Shown in pieces: positions 1-6,749 of a DNA stretch of 14,823 bases. This DNA is from an uncultured Micrococcales bacterium (GTDB taxonomy: Bacteria; Actinomycetota; Actinomycetes; Actinomycetales; Microbacteriaceae): the NCBI GenBank assembly GCA_903820955.1, contig CAIJJH010000139.1:1-14823 (forward strand), read 5' to 3'. The position numbers and the translations under genes were made by a program. The notes under the pieces are model-generated. The model was given only the letters and a program-made list of their open reading frames with translations. It was not told where the DNA came from and made no database searches. Position 1 is the first letter of the stretch; the number at the start of each line of letters is the position of its first letter.

Positions 1-306
1 AAGCTCGTAGGGTTGGTAACCATTCAAACGCAAGAAGTACGCCTGGTAGCAAGTGCTGAGCATCGAATTGAACGCTATCTTCATTGCGCCTTTCGCATCG
101 ACGTTCGAAGCCTCGATTTCATGGGTTTCTAGATCATATGATGCGCAACTGTCGGCTGGGTCGTATCCATAAGGCGCATAAAGCGTATTTGTTGGGGTGG
201 GCGTTGCGGATGGGCTCGGAAGTACTGCGTTAGCCGTTGAGATGCCTGAGGCCCCAATTAATGCGCACACGGTCAAGAAAGTTGCAATCGCTACCTTGTT
301 TTTCAT
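1..306 (-). CDS. Secreted protein with signal peptide, 3' end outside window
   Basis: Function not recognised. The reading frame starts at the ATG at 306 and stays open for 102 codons to the window edge, so the C-terminus is missing. The start is supported by AAAGGGGA six to seven bases upstream. The N-terminus is a textbook Sec signal peptide: MKNK, a hydrophobic core at about residues 5-20, and a signal peptidase I site after A27 (STANA). The mature protein begins with a Ser/Pro/Thr-rich linker at about residues 28-40 (PSPSATPTPT), typical of actinobacterial exported proteins. Two Cys (C54 and C86) in the mature part could form a disulfide. There is no lipobox Cys, so it is probably secreted or loosely wall-associated rather than a lipoprotein. 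It has its own candidate -10 element (345-350). Gene: fairly sure. Function: unknown. Confidence 0.72.
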   Translation of the reverse strand, partial: MKNKVAIATFLTVCALIGASGISTANAVLPSPSATPTPTNTLYAPYGYDPADSCASYDLETHEIEASNVDAKGAMKIAFNSMLSTCYQAYFLRLNGYQPYEL

Positions 307-344
307 CCTGAATCCCCTTTGTCCGGACTACTCAATTCAGTCCA

Positions 345-350
345 ATTATA
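345..350 (-). promoter_or_regulatory. Candidate -10 element for the secreted protein gene
   Basis: The minus strand reads TATAAT, a perfect match to the housekeeping -10 consensus, 38 bases upstream of the secreted-protein ATG at 306. It is preceded by an eight-base T run. No convincing -35 hexamer is found at 16-18 bp, so this is a prediction from the -10 box only. Confidence 0.4.
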
Positions 351-403
351 AAAAAAATCGAAGTAAAGGCTAGAAAGTTATGTAACTAATTACCGTGGCG
401 CTT

Positions 404-553
404 CTAGCGACCGATTGGGGTTCCGACGCGCACGCCACCTCCACCGGTGCTGATTCTTGCGCGGTTACGTCCGCCGAATGAAAGGCGCAGCCACTTTGGC
501 CCAATGGTTTTGCAAACACCGCTCTTGGCCATGTTGACACTGAATAGACCCAT
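404..553 (-). CDS. 49-residue basic Gly/Arg-rich mini-protein, possibly DUF4236-like
   Basis: A short ORF begins at the ATG at 553, eight bases beyond the stop of the FAH-family gene, and ends in TAG at 404-406 (49 residues). It has a strong Shine-Dalgarno (GGGGGAGA) directly before the start, which overlaps nothing else. The product is basic. Its C-terminal half alternates Gly with Arg/Val/Ser in a beta-strand-like pattern (RLSFGGRNRARIS, then GGGGVRVGTPIG). This resembles short proteins of the DUF4236 type, which share an MG N-terminus and repeated G-x-R-V-S/G strands. The resemblance is from memory of the family pattern and is weak. The position suggests translation with the upstream amino-acid genes. 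The RBS, spacing and composition argue for a real gene. Its role is unknown. Confidence 0.55.
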   Translation of the reverse strand: MGLFSVNMAKSGVCKTIGPKWLRLSFGGRNRARISTGGGGVRVGTPIGR

Positions 554-561
554 GTCTCCCC

Positions 562-1320
562 CTAGGCGACTGTGTTGGTTAGTGTTCCAATGCCCTCGAT
601 CGAGATCTCAACCGTTTGTCCAGCCTCGATTTCGCCGATACCAGCGGGAGTTCCGGTGAGGATTAAGTCGCCCGGGAGCAGGGTCATTGCCTGCGAAACG
701 TGGGCGACGATCTTCTCGACCTTGTGAATCATCAGGTCGATTGAAGCGTGCTGGCGGATTTCGCCGTCGACTCGGGTTTCGAGCAGTTGGCCGTCTGGGC
801 GAAACTCAGTTTCGATCCACGGGCCGACCGGGCAGAAGGTGTCGAAGCCTTTAGAGCGCGTCCACTGGCCGTCTGATTCTTGGAGGTCGCGAGCGGTGAC
901 GTCGTTGGCGATGGTGAAGCCCATGATTACGTCGTAGGCGTCTTCTTCTTTGACGTTCTTGGCAATTGAGCCGATGACGATGGCTAGTTCGCCTTCGTGG
1001 TCGACTCGCTTCGAGATGCTCGGCAGCACGATGGTTTCTCTGTCGGCGATTAGCGAGGTGCTCGGCTTCAGAAAGATCAGCGGCTCGGCTGGGAGGTCGC
1101 CGCCCATTTCGGCAGCGTGGTCAGCATAGTTTTTGCCGATGCAGACGATCTTGGTGGTTGGCAGAGTTGGGGGTAGCACGTGGACGTCTTTGAGCGGGAT
1201 TCGCTCGCCGGTGGTCTCGTAGTCGCAAAACTCCGGGTGACCTTTGAACAGGGCGATTTCTGGGCCGTCTAGGACGCCCCAGCGAGGCTCACCATTGATA
1301 GCAAACTTGACGACGCGCAT
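562..1320 (-). CDS. Fumarylacetoacetate hydrolase (FAH) family protein
   Basis: A 252-residue member of the FAH superfamily, metal-dependent enzymes that cleave C-C bonds in, decarboxylate or isomerise acylpyruvates and related 2-oxo acids. It has the small N-terminal domain (about 1-50) and the FAH core with CIGKNYADHAAE (60-71), FLKPSTSL (83-90), the metal ligands in DHEGEL (E109, E111) and NDVTARD (D140), KGFDTFCP (157-164) and TGTPAGIG (222-229). The length is typical of the family. Its ATG overlaps the ilvE stop by one base (TAATG), so it is translationally coupled to ilvE. In mycobacteria an FAH-family gene also lies in the serA-leuB neighbourhood, so the linkage is old, but no specific reaction follows from it. 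Substrate could be acylpyruvate, oxaloacetate or a homoprotocatechuate-pathway intermediate; the sequence does not decide. Confidence 0.88.
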   Translation of the reverse strand: MRVVKFAINGEPRWGVLDGPEIALFKGHPEFCDYETTGERIPLKDVHVLPPTLPTTKIVCIGKNYADHAAEMGGDLPAEPLIFLKPSTSLIADRETIVLPSISKRVDHEGELAIVIGSIAKNVKEEDAYDVIMGFTIANDVTARDLQESDGQWTRSKGFDTFCPVGPWIETEFRPDGQLLETRVDGEIRQHASIDLMIHKVEKIVAHVSQAMTLLPGDLILTGTPAGIGEIEAGQTVEISIEGIGTLTNTVA

Positions 1321-2408
1321 TAGCTGAGCTTGACCAGCCAGTTGTGGCGATCTTCGACCGTGCCGTATTGGATACCGGTTAGTTCTTCGCGAAGGCTTGC
1401 GGTTAGCTGACCTGGCTCGGAGTTTTCTTGGCCGAGGGTCTCGTTTTTGCTGAGGAACTGACCAACCGGGGTGATTACCGCTGCGGTTCCGCAGGCGAAG
1501 ACTTCGACGATGTCGCCCGCGTTCATGCCTTGGCGCACCTCTTCGAGGGTGATCTTGCGCTCTTCGAGCTTGAGCCCGCGGTCTTTGATCAGCTGGATCA
1601 CCGATGAGCGGGTGATGCCGTGCAGGATGGTTCCGTCGAGAGCTGGGGTGGTCACCGAGCCGTCCTTGTAGACGAAGAACAGGTTCATGCCACCTAGTTC
1701 TTCGATGTAGGTGGCCGATTCGGCGTCGAGGAACATTACCTGTGAGCAGCCGTGCTCGTAACCCTCGTTTTGGGCCTGAAGGCTGGCTGCGTAGTTGCCG
1801 CCGGTCTTGGCTTCACCGGTGCCGTGGCGCCCGGCTCTAGCTGAGTCGAGGGCGATCCAGATCTTTACCGGCTTTAGTCCGCCGGTGAAGTAAGGGCCGA
1901 CCGGGCTTGCGATGACTCGGTATTCGGCGCGGTGAGCTGCTCTCACGCCAAGGAAGTTTTCGGCGGCAATCTCGAACGGGCGAAAGTAGAGGGTCTTTTC
2001 GTCAACCGGGGCTGGAACCCAGGCCCCGTCGACGGCGATTAGCTCTTTCAGCGACTGGAGGAACAGTTCGGTTGGGAGTTCTGGCAGGGCCAAGCGTTTG
2101 GCGGACCTCTGCATGCGCTTGGCATTCTCCATCGGGCGGAAGGTCCAGATCGAGCCGTCCTGGTGACGGTAGGCCTTGATGCCTTCAAAAATCTCTTGCC
2201 CGTAGTGAAGCACCGCGGCGCTCGGGTCCATCATGATCGGGCCGTAAGGAATCACTTGGGCGCTGTGCCAGCCCTTGTCTTTCTCCCAGACAATGAGAAC
2301 CTGGTGGTCGGTTAGCTTCGCACCAAACACCGGCGCCTTAAGAATCTCTTCGCGTTCGGCGTCTGGTGTTGGATTTGGGTTTAGGTGCCGCTCGAAGCTA
2401 ATGGTCAT
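1320..2408 (-). CDS. ilvE: Branched-chain amino acid aminotransferase
   Basis: PLP-dependent fold-type IV aminotransferase that interconverts Leu/Ile/Val and their 2-oxo acids with 2-oxoglutarate/glutamate, the last step of branched-chain amino acid synthesis. Visible signatures are VLHYGQEIFEGIKAY near the N-terminus, YFRPFEIA, SPVGPYF, the PLP-lysine loop GEAKTGGNYA (catalytic K201) and YIEELGGMNLF. The 362-residue length fits the long (type II, actinobacterial/eukaryotic-like) branch. The frame is open further upstream to 2447, but I choose the ATG at 2408 (MTISFERH) because AGAGGA lies four bases before it and the longer form would overlap leuB. It is 10 bases downstream of leuB and overlaps the FAH start by one base, so leuB-ilvE-FAH is probably one transcript. 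Confidence 0.95.
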   Translation of the reverse strand: MTISFERHLNPNPTPDAEREEILKAPVFGAKLTDHQVLIVWEKDKGWHSAQVIPYGPIMMDPSAAVLHYGQEIFEGIKAYRHQDGSIWTFRPMENAKRMQRSAKRLALPELPTELFLQSLKELIAVDGAWVPAPVDEKTLYFRPFEIAAENFLGVRAAHRAEYRVIASPVGPYFTGGLKPVKIWIALDSARAGRHGTGEAKTGGNYAASLQAQNEGYEHGCSQVMFLDAESATYIEELGGMNLFFVYKDGSVTTPALDGTILHGITRSSVIQLIKDRGLKLEERKITLEEVRQGMNAGDIVEVFACGTAAVITPVGQFLSKNETLGQENSEPGQLTASLREELTGIQYGTVEDRHNWLVKLS

Positions 2409-2418
2409 GGTGTCCTCT

Positions 2419-3456
2419 TTATAGTCTCGAGAAGATGCTCTGAGCAACCTGGTCGGTCGTGCGCTTTTCGTCGCCGCGGTTGGCTAGGTCGTCGGCCACC
2501 GCGCGCTCGATGCGAGCCGCTGCTACCGGGTTCTTCAGGTGCTCGAGAAGCATCGCCGCCGAAAGAATGGCTGCGGTTGGGTCGGCGAGATTTTTGCCAG
2601 CGATGTCTGGGGCCGAGCCGTGAACCGGTTCGAACATGCTCGGGAACTCGCCGTCCGGGTTGATGTTGCCAGAGGCAGCAAGCCCGATACCGCCGGTGAT
2701 GGCGGCGGCCAGGTCGGTAAGGATATCGCCGAACAGGTTGTCGGTGACGATCACGTCGAAGCGCTCAGGGTCGGTGACCATGAAGATGGTGGCGGCGTCG
2801 ATGTGCAGGTAGTCGACCTTGATGCCAGGGAACTCCTCGGCGACGCGGTTGACGGTGTTCTGCCAAAGCCAACCGGCGTGAACCAGGACGTTGTGCTTGT
2901 GGACCAGAGTGAGCTTCTTGCGGTCGCGATTACTCGCAAGTTCGAAGGCGTAGCGAACTAGGCGCTCAACGCCGAAGGCGGTGTTGACGCTGACCTCGTT
3001 GGCGACCTCCTGAGGGGTGCCGACGCGAATCGCTCCACCGTTGCCGACGTATGGGCCCTCGGTGCCTTCGCGCACGACCACGAAGTCGATGTTGCCGGCG
3101 TCGCGCAGCGGGCTTTCGACACCCGCGTAGAGCTTGCTCGGGCGCAGGTTCACGTAGTGGTCAAAAGTAAATCTAAGTTTTAGCAGCAGGTTGCGCTCGA
3201 GGACGCCCGAGGGAACCTGAGGATCGCCGATGGCACCCAAAAGAATGGCGTCGTGCTCTTTTAGAGCGGCAAGATCGGCGTCGGTGAGAGTCTCACCTGT
3301 GGCTAGGTAGCGCTTGGCACCGAGGTCAAACTCGGTTGTTTTGAACTCGACACCCGAACCAACCGTGACGCGGTTGATTGCCTCTAGTGCGATTGCGGTG
3401 ACCTCCGGCCCGATGCCGTCTCCGCCAATTACTGCGATCTTGTATTCACGCGTCAA
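2419..3456 (-). CDS. leuB: 3-isopropylmalate dehydrogenase
   Basis: NAD-dependent oxidative decarboxylation of 3-isopropylmalate to 2-oxoisocaproate in leucine synthesis. The 345-residue protein belongs to the beta-decarboxylating dehydrogenase family. It shows [11 protein letters not shown] (9-19), the substrate arginines (R88, R95, R105, R129 in VREGTEG), the K187 region VHKHNVL, D220, the Mg-binding pair in [11 protein letters not shown] (D244, D248) and the NAD loop [13 protein letters not shown] (275-287). The start is TTG at 3456 (LTREYKIAV, read as Met), supported by GGGAG seven bases upstream. There is no in-frame ATG before the conserved first strand. It follows the methyltransferase by 45 bases. 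I see no leucine-rich leader peptide or attenuator there. Confidence 0.96.
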   Translation of the reverse strand: MTREYKIAVIGGDGIGPEVTAIALEAINRVTVGSGVEFKTTEFDLGAKRYLATGETLTDADLAALKEHDAILLGAIGDPQVPSGVLERNLLLKLRFTFDHYVNLRPSKLYAGVESPLRDAGNIDFVVVREGTEGPYVGNGGAIRVGTPQEVANEVSVNTAFGVERLVRYAFELASNRDRKKLTLVHKHNVLVHAGWLWQNTVNRVAEEFPGIKVDYLHIDAATIFMVTDPERFDVIVTDNLFGDILTDLAAAITGGIGLAASGNINPDGEFPSMFEPVHGSAPDIAGKNLADPTAAILSAAMLLEHLKNPVAAARIERAVADDLANRGDEKRTTDQVAQSIFSRL

Positions 3457-3501
3457 AATAGTGCTCCCAAACAGTGCTTGAACACAACTTTAGTCGCAGA
3501 A

Positions 3502-4113
3502 CTAGCCGAGTTTGCGGGCAAACATAACCGCGGTGACGCTCGGCTTCAAACCTTCGCGGGTTTGAATCTGGCCATCACGGTTTCGGCAGTCGAGAACTTC
3601 GAAACCCTCCCCCGCCAAATACTCTGCGAGGAGCTCGGGATTTGGCAAAACCTCAGGGTCGCGAGGCCCGCCAAAAGACTGCTCGAGGTTGTCTCGCGAG
3701 TGCCAAACACCCATCAGGTGACCGCCGGGCTTTATGTGGCTGGCTACCCGTTTGATTGCGGTCTTGAGGTCGGCTTGGTTGATCTGAAGGTAGGCGATAA
3801 CCGCGAGGTCGACCGGGGTTTCGTTCGGTTCAAAGTCGAGGGCTGAGGAGCAGTTGGTGTCGACGAATCCGGCGACGCCTTCTTCTTCGGCAAAGCTGAG
3901 GCACTTGTCGAGGGCCTTCTGCGAGAAGTCGATGTTCTCCACTCTCCAGCCCTGCTGGGCTAACCAGACGGTGTTCCTGCCCTCGCCGCCGGCAACGTCC
4001 ATGGCGGTTCCGGGGGTTAGTGGTTCGCAATACTCTTTGACGAACCGGTTCACGAGCTTGGTGTAGACGTAGTCTTCGGTCTCGTATTTTGAGTCCCAGT
4101 ATTTTGCGTCCAT
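3502..4113 (-). CDS. Class I SAM-dependent methyltransferase
   Basis: A 203-residue Rossmann-like methyltransferase. SAM motif I is AMDVAGGEGRNT (37-48), followed by the acidic end of strand 2 (NIDFS, D62), LAVIAYLQI as motif IV and IKPGGHLMGVWHS as the post-motif segment. The N-terminus WDSKYETEDYVY resembles TehB/thiopurine-type small-molecule methyltransferases. The substrate is not deducible. The ATG at 4113 has no Shine-Dalgarno. Instead TGTAAT lies six bases upstream, so transcription would begin at the start codon itself (leaderless). It is divergent from the rhodanese gene across a 36-bp gap and is followed by leuB. The pairing with a rhodanese and the TehB-like pattern would suit methylation of a thiol or chalcogen compound, but that is speculation. 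Confidence 0.85.
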   Translation of the reverse strand: MDAKYWDSKYETEDYVYTKLVNRFVKEYCEPLTPGTAMDVAGGEGRNTVWLAQQGWRVENIDFSQKALDKCLSFAEEEGVAGFVDTNCSSALDFEPNETPVDLAVIAYLQINQADLKTAIKRVASHIKPGGHLMGVWHSRDNLEQSFGGPRDPEVLPNPELLAEYLAGEGFEVLDCRNRDGQIQTREGLKPSVTAVMFARKLG

Positions 4114-4119
4114 GATGCA

Positions 4120-4125
4120 ATTACA
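4120..4125 (-). promoter_or_regulatory. Candidate -10 of a leaderless promoter for the methyltransferase
   Basis: TGTAAT on the minus strand (5/6 to TATAAT) ends six bases before the methyltransferase ATG at 4113, placing the transcript start on the A of the start codon. No Shine-Dalgarno is present, which agrees with a leaderless mRNA, a common arrangement in Actinomycetes. No good -35 is seen. It overlaps a plus-strand candidate -10 at 4122-4127. Confidence 0.4.
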
Positions 4126-4127
4126 CT
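4122..4127 (+). promoter_or_regulatory. Candidate -10 for the rhodanese gene
   Basis: TACACT (4/6 to TATAAT) lies about 12 bases upstream of a clear Shine-Dalgarno (GAGAGGA, 4139-4145) and 22 bases upstream of the rhodanese ATG. A weak -35 (GTATTT, 4099-4104) stands 17 bp away inside the divergent coding region. Prediction only. Confidence 0.3.
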
Positions 4128-4149
4128 TGAAGAAACCCGAGAGGACCCC

Positions 4150-4458
4150 ATGGCTACCGAAGTAACCCTTGACGAATTAGAAGACGCAATCAAGCGCGGT
4201 TTCTATGTTTTAGACGTTCGTGAGCAGAGTGAATGGGACGAAGGTCACGTGCCAGGGGCCAAGTTGATCCCGCTGGGCCAGCTTCAGGAGCGTGTCGGCG
4301 AGGTCGACGACGCAACCCGCGTATTCGTGATCTGCCGTTCGGGAGCTCGCTCGCTACAAGGCGCAGACATTCTCGAAGACAACGGAATCGACTCGGTTTC
4401 GGTTGCCGGCGGAACCATGGGCTGGATCAACTCCGGCCGCGAAGTAATAGTCGACTAA
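4150..4458 (+). CDS. Single-domain rhodanese-like sulfurtransferase
   Basis: A 102-residue single rhodanese domain of the GlpE/PspE size class. These proteins carry sulfane sulfur as a persulfide on the active-site Cys and transfer it to cyanide, thiols or protein partners. Features are the LDVRE motif (D22, R24), the WDEGHVPGAKLIPL segment typical of the CH2A region, and the catalytic loop CRSGAR beginning at C62, which has the six-residue length of sulfurtransferases. GGTMGW near the C-terminus is the usual terminal motif. There is no signal peptide, so it is cytoplasmic. The ATG is preceded by GAGAGGA. Its stop overlaps the serA stop in the convergent direction (CTAA, 4455-4458), leaving no intergenic terminator. 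The physiological acceptor is unknown. Confidence 0.92.
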   Translation: MATEVTLDELEDAIKRGFYVLDVREQSEWDEGHVPGAKLIPLGQLQERVGEVDDATRVFVICRSGARSLQGADILEDNGIDSVSVAGGTMGWINSGREVIVD

Positions 4459-6047
4459 GCGATAGTTACGCTAATGGCCTTCATGACGTCGGCCTCGATA
4501 GCCACCCGCACCTGCTCCAAAACCTCTGGGGCAACCGGTGAATCCACGGTAATAACCGAAAGCGCCTTGCCACCTTTTTGCTGACGGGCAATCTGCATTG
4601 CCGCGATGTTAATCTTTGCCTCTGCAAACGCCTTGCCGTAGATGGCAACGATGCCGGGACGGTCGGTGTAAACCATCAGCACGAGGTTTTCGGCCATGGC
4701 CAACTCGACCTCGTAACCGTTGACTGCCACGATCTTCTGGTGAAGCTTCGGGCCAATCACGGTGCCCGAAACCGAAGCGATTGTGCCATCCGAATGAATC
4801 GCCTTGATGCTGGTGACGTTTCGGTATTCGTCGCTCTTGGTGTCCTGAGTAAGTCGAACATCCACCCCGCGCTGTTCGGCGAGTAGCGGAGCGTTCACAT
4901 AGGAAACCTGGTCGGTGACCTGGTTCTGATAAAAGCCCTTCAGGCCGGCAAGCTTTAGCACCGAGACGTCGTGGACGGCGATCTCACCGTGGACTTCGAC
5001 CTCGATGGCGGTGACGTTGCCACCCGAGATACCGAAGAGCACCTGACCCATGTTTTCCATCAGCGAGATGCCTGGCTTGACCGAAGCATCGATGTTGCCA
5101 CCGGCGACATTCACAGCGTCTGGCACGAGGTCTCCAGCCAGAGCAAGGCGAACCGACTTTGCCACTGAGACACCAGCCTTTTCTTGAGCCTCATCTGTCG
5201 AAGCACCGAGGTGCGGGGTGACCACGATGTTGTCTAGGGTCAGCAGCGGGCTTTCCTTAGGTGGCTCCTGCACAAAGACATCCAAGCCGGCACCGGCGAT
5301 GCGCTTGGTCTTGAGCGCCTCGTATAGAGCGGCTTCGTCGATGATTCCACCGCGCGAAGCGTTGACGATGCGAAGGTTCGGCTTCGCCTTGGCGAACTGC
5401 TCGGTCGAGATCATTCCGGTGGTCTCAGGCGTCTTGGGAATGTGAATGGTGATGAAGTCGGAGCGCTCCATGACTTCGTCAAGGGTGGCTAGCTCAACGC
5501 CGATCTGTTCGGCGCGAGCCGGTGTGACGTATGGGTCGTAACCGATCAGCTTGGTGCCAAAGCCGGCTAGGCGCTCGGCAACCAATGCACCGATTCGGCC
5601 GAGTCCGATGATGCCGATGGTCTTCTCATACAGCTCGACGCCGGTGAACTGTGAGCGCTTCCATGCGCCAGCCTTGAGCGACTCGTTCGCCTCTGGAATG
5701 AAGCGGGCGGTCGAGAAAATTAGACCGATGGCCAGTTCGGCCGCCGATATCACGTTTGAGGTTGGGGCGTTGACCACCATGACGCCGGCCGCGGTGGCCG
5801 CCTTGATGTCCACGTTGTCGAGGCCAACACCCGCGCGGGCAACGACCTTGAGTTTTGGAGCGGCTGCGATGGCCTCGGCATCGACCTGGGTGGCCGAGCG
5901 AACGAGAATGGCGTCTGCGGTTGCCAGGGCCTTGAGTAGCGCCGGGCGGTCGGTGCCGTCGACATTGATCACATCGAAATCGGGACCTAGGGCATCAACG
6001 GTTGCAGGAGAAAGTTCTTCTGCGATCAAAACGATTGGCTTAGACAA
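4455..6047 (-). CDS. serA: D-3-phosphoglycerate dehydrogenase, long ACT-containing form
   Basis: Catalyses the NAD-dependent first committed step of phosphorylated serine synthesis, 3-phosphoglycerate to 3-phosphohydroxypyruvate. The 530-residue protein has the substrate domain (about 1-97 and 290-315) and the Rossmann domain with GLGRIG (148-153) and D171 of YDPY. Catalytic residues are R232 (NASRGG), E261 (VFVQEPP) and H279 (TPHLGAS). An intervening allosteric (ASB) domain (about 320-450) follows, then a C-terminal ACT domain (about 455-530, VYTDRPGIVAI). This is the long type known from Mycobacterium, where serine inhibits via ACT. The start is TTG at 6047 (read as Met), with AAGGA six bases upstream. 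No in-frame ATG is better placed. It is divergent from the winged-helix regulator across 120 bp. Confidence 0.96.
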   Translation of the reverse strand: MSKPIVLIAEELSPATVDALGPDFDVINVDGTDRPALLKALATADAILVRSATQVDAEAIAAAPKLKVVARAGVGLDNVDIKAATAAGVMVVNAPTSNVISAAELAIGLIFSTARFIPEANESLKAGAWKRSQFTGVELYEKTIGIIGLGRIGALVAERLAGFGTKLIGYDPYVTPARAEQIGVELATLDEVMERSDFITIHIPKTPETTGMISTEQFAKAKPNLRIVNASRGGIIDEAALYEALKTKRIAGAGLDVFVQEPPKESPLLTLDNIVVTPHLGASTDEAQEKAGVSVAKSVRLALAGDLVPDAVNVAGGNIDASVKPGISLMENMGQVLFGISGGNVTAIEVEVHGEIAVHDVSVLKLAGLKGFYQNQVTDQVSYVNAPLLAEQRGVDVRLTQDTKSDEYRNVTSIKAIHSDGTIASVSGTVIGPKLHQKIVAVNGYEVELAMAENLVLMVYTDRPGIVAIYGKAFAEAKINIAAMQIARQQKGGKALSVITVDSPVAPEVLEQVRVAIEADVMKAISVTIA

Positions 6048-6119
6048 AACGCATCCTTAGTTTTTAGGGGTTTTGGCTGCTACTCCGGAGCCTGTCTAAA
6101 TCGTATCCACGAGTCCGAA

Positions 6120-6144
6120 ATTGAAAACTATTTGTTATTTCAAT
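6120..6144. promoter_or_regulatory. Inverted repeat ATTGAAA-N11-TTTCAAT, candidate operator
   Basis: Perfect 7-bp arms ATTGAAA (6120-6126) and TTTCAAT (6138-6144) bracket the candidate -35 (6132-6137) of the winged-helix regulator gene. The TTTCAA half-site recurs at 6159-6164, 21 bp further on, inside a second inverted repeat TTTCA-N5-TGAAA (6159-6173) that covers the start codon. The spacing suits a DNA-binding dimer on one face of the helix. Autoregulation by the adjacent regulator is the simplest reading. It lies 73-97 bp upstream of serA. Confidence 0.4.
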
Positions 6145-6160
6145 AAATGTAAGTTATCTT
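6132..6160 (+). promoter_or_regulatory. Candidate leaderless promoter for the winged-helix regulator
   Basis: TTGTTA (6132-6137), a 17-bp spacer and TATCTT (6155-6160) place the transcript start about seven bases on, at the GTG start codon at 6168. No Shine-Dalgarno precedes the GTG, as expected for a leaderless mRNA. Confidence 0.45.
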
Positions 6161-6167
6161 TCAAATT

Positions 6168-6749
6168 GTGAAACCATCTCCGGCTGCCTTATCGCCACTG
6201 CTCAAGAGCGACGCTCAAGGGCTGATTTTGGCGCAGCTTTTCATGAACCCGTCTGACGGCTATTCGATCAGCGATCTGGCCAGGTTTGCCAAAGTCAGCG
6301 TGCCAACCGCGATGCGCGAAGTAGACCGTTTGCTTGACGCCAGACTTGTCACCCAAAAGACCTTTGGCCGAGCCCGACTGATTCAAGTGAACTCTAAGCA
6401 CCTGCTCCACGACGCGATCAAGCAAATCGTCTCCTACTCATATGGCCCGCTAGCCGTGCTCCCCTCGGCGCTGTATTCGGTGGACGGGCTTGAGCGCGCA
6501 TTTATCTACGGGCCATACGCCGCCCACCTGAGGCACGAACTCGGGCCCGACCTTCACGAGGTAGACCTACTCTTGGTTGGTTACATGAATCGCATCGAAG
6601 CGTCAAAGGCTGCCGAGCGCGTTGAGGGTTATCTGGGAAGAGCTGTAAACGTTCAGTTCGTTGGCTCCAGCGAATGGCAAAAGGGCGAGACCGACTTCGT
6701 GAAAGAAGTGCAATCCCGCCCTCTTGTAGAGCTTGAGCTATGTACTTAG
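6168..6749 (+). CDS. Winged-helix regulator fused to degenerate nucleotidyltransferase-like domain
   Basis: The 193-residue protein has an N-terminal ArsR/MarR-like winged helix (about 15-75). Its recognition segment is ISDLARFAKVSVPTAMREVD, followed by a wing around GRARLIQV. The second half (about 100-180) follows the pattern of minimal nucleotidyltransferase (MNT-type) domains that accompany such helices: ALYSVDGLERAFIYG then VDLLLVG. Catalytic features are degraded. The usual G-S of the motif is G115-P116, and the paired acid D-x-D is E131-V-D133. It may therefore bind a nucleotide or act purely as a regulator. The GTG start at 6168 has no Shine-Dalgarno and fits a leaderless transcript. 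It is head to head with serA, with TTTCAA-type repeats over its promoter, so autoregulation and perhaps serA control are plausible. Its stop overlaps the next convergent gene's stop. Confidence 0.8.
   Translation: MKPSPAALSPLLKSDAQGLILAQLFMNPSDGYSISDLARFAKVSVPTAMREVDRLLDARLVTQKTFGRARLIQVNSKHLLHDAIKQIVSYSYGPLAVLPSALYSVDGLERAFIYGPYAAHLRHELGPDLHEVDLLLVGYMNRIEASKAAERVEGYLGRAVNVQFVGSSEWQKGETDFVKEVQSRPLVELELCT

Noticed and set aside
447..659. Plus-strand 70-codon ORF over the FAH gene end
   Set aside because: Antisense to the FAH gene and the better-supported mini-protein, with no ribosome binding site or recognisable features.
2539..2961. Long plus-strand ORF inside leuB (also the one at 3478-3846 inside the methyltransferase)
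   Set aside because: Mirror frames of strongly coding genes in G+C-rich codon use; no independent start signals or motifs.
3457..3501. Possible leucine attenuator or leader before leuB
   Set aside because: The 45-bp gap has no Leu-codon leader and no terminator hairpin.
6040..6054. Four-codon ORF (ATG CGT TTT GTC TAA) overlapping the serA start
   Set aside because: Its Shine-Dalgarno would abut the ATG with no spacing, and the same AAGGA is well placed for the serA TTG. Probably coincidence.
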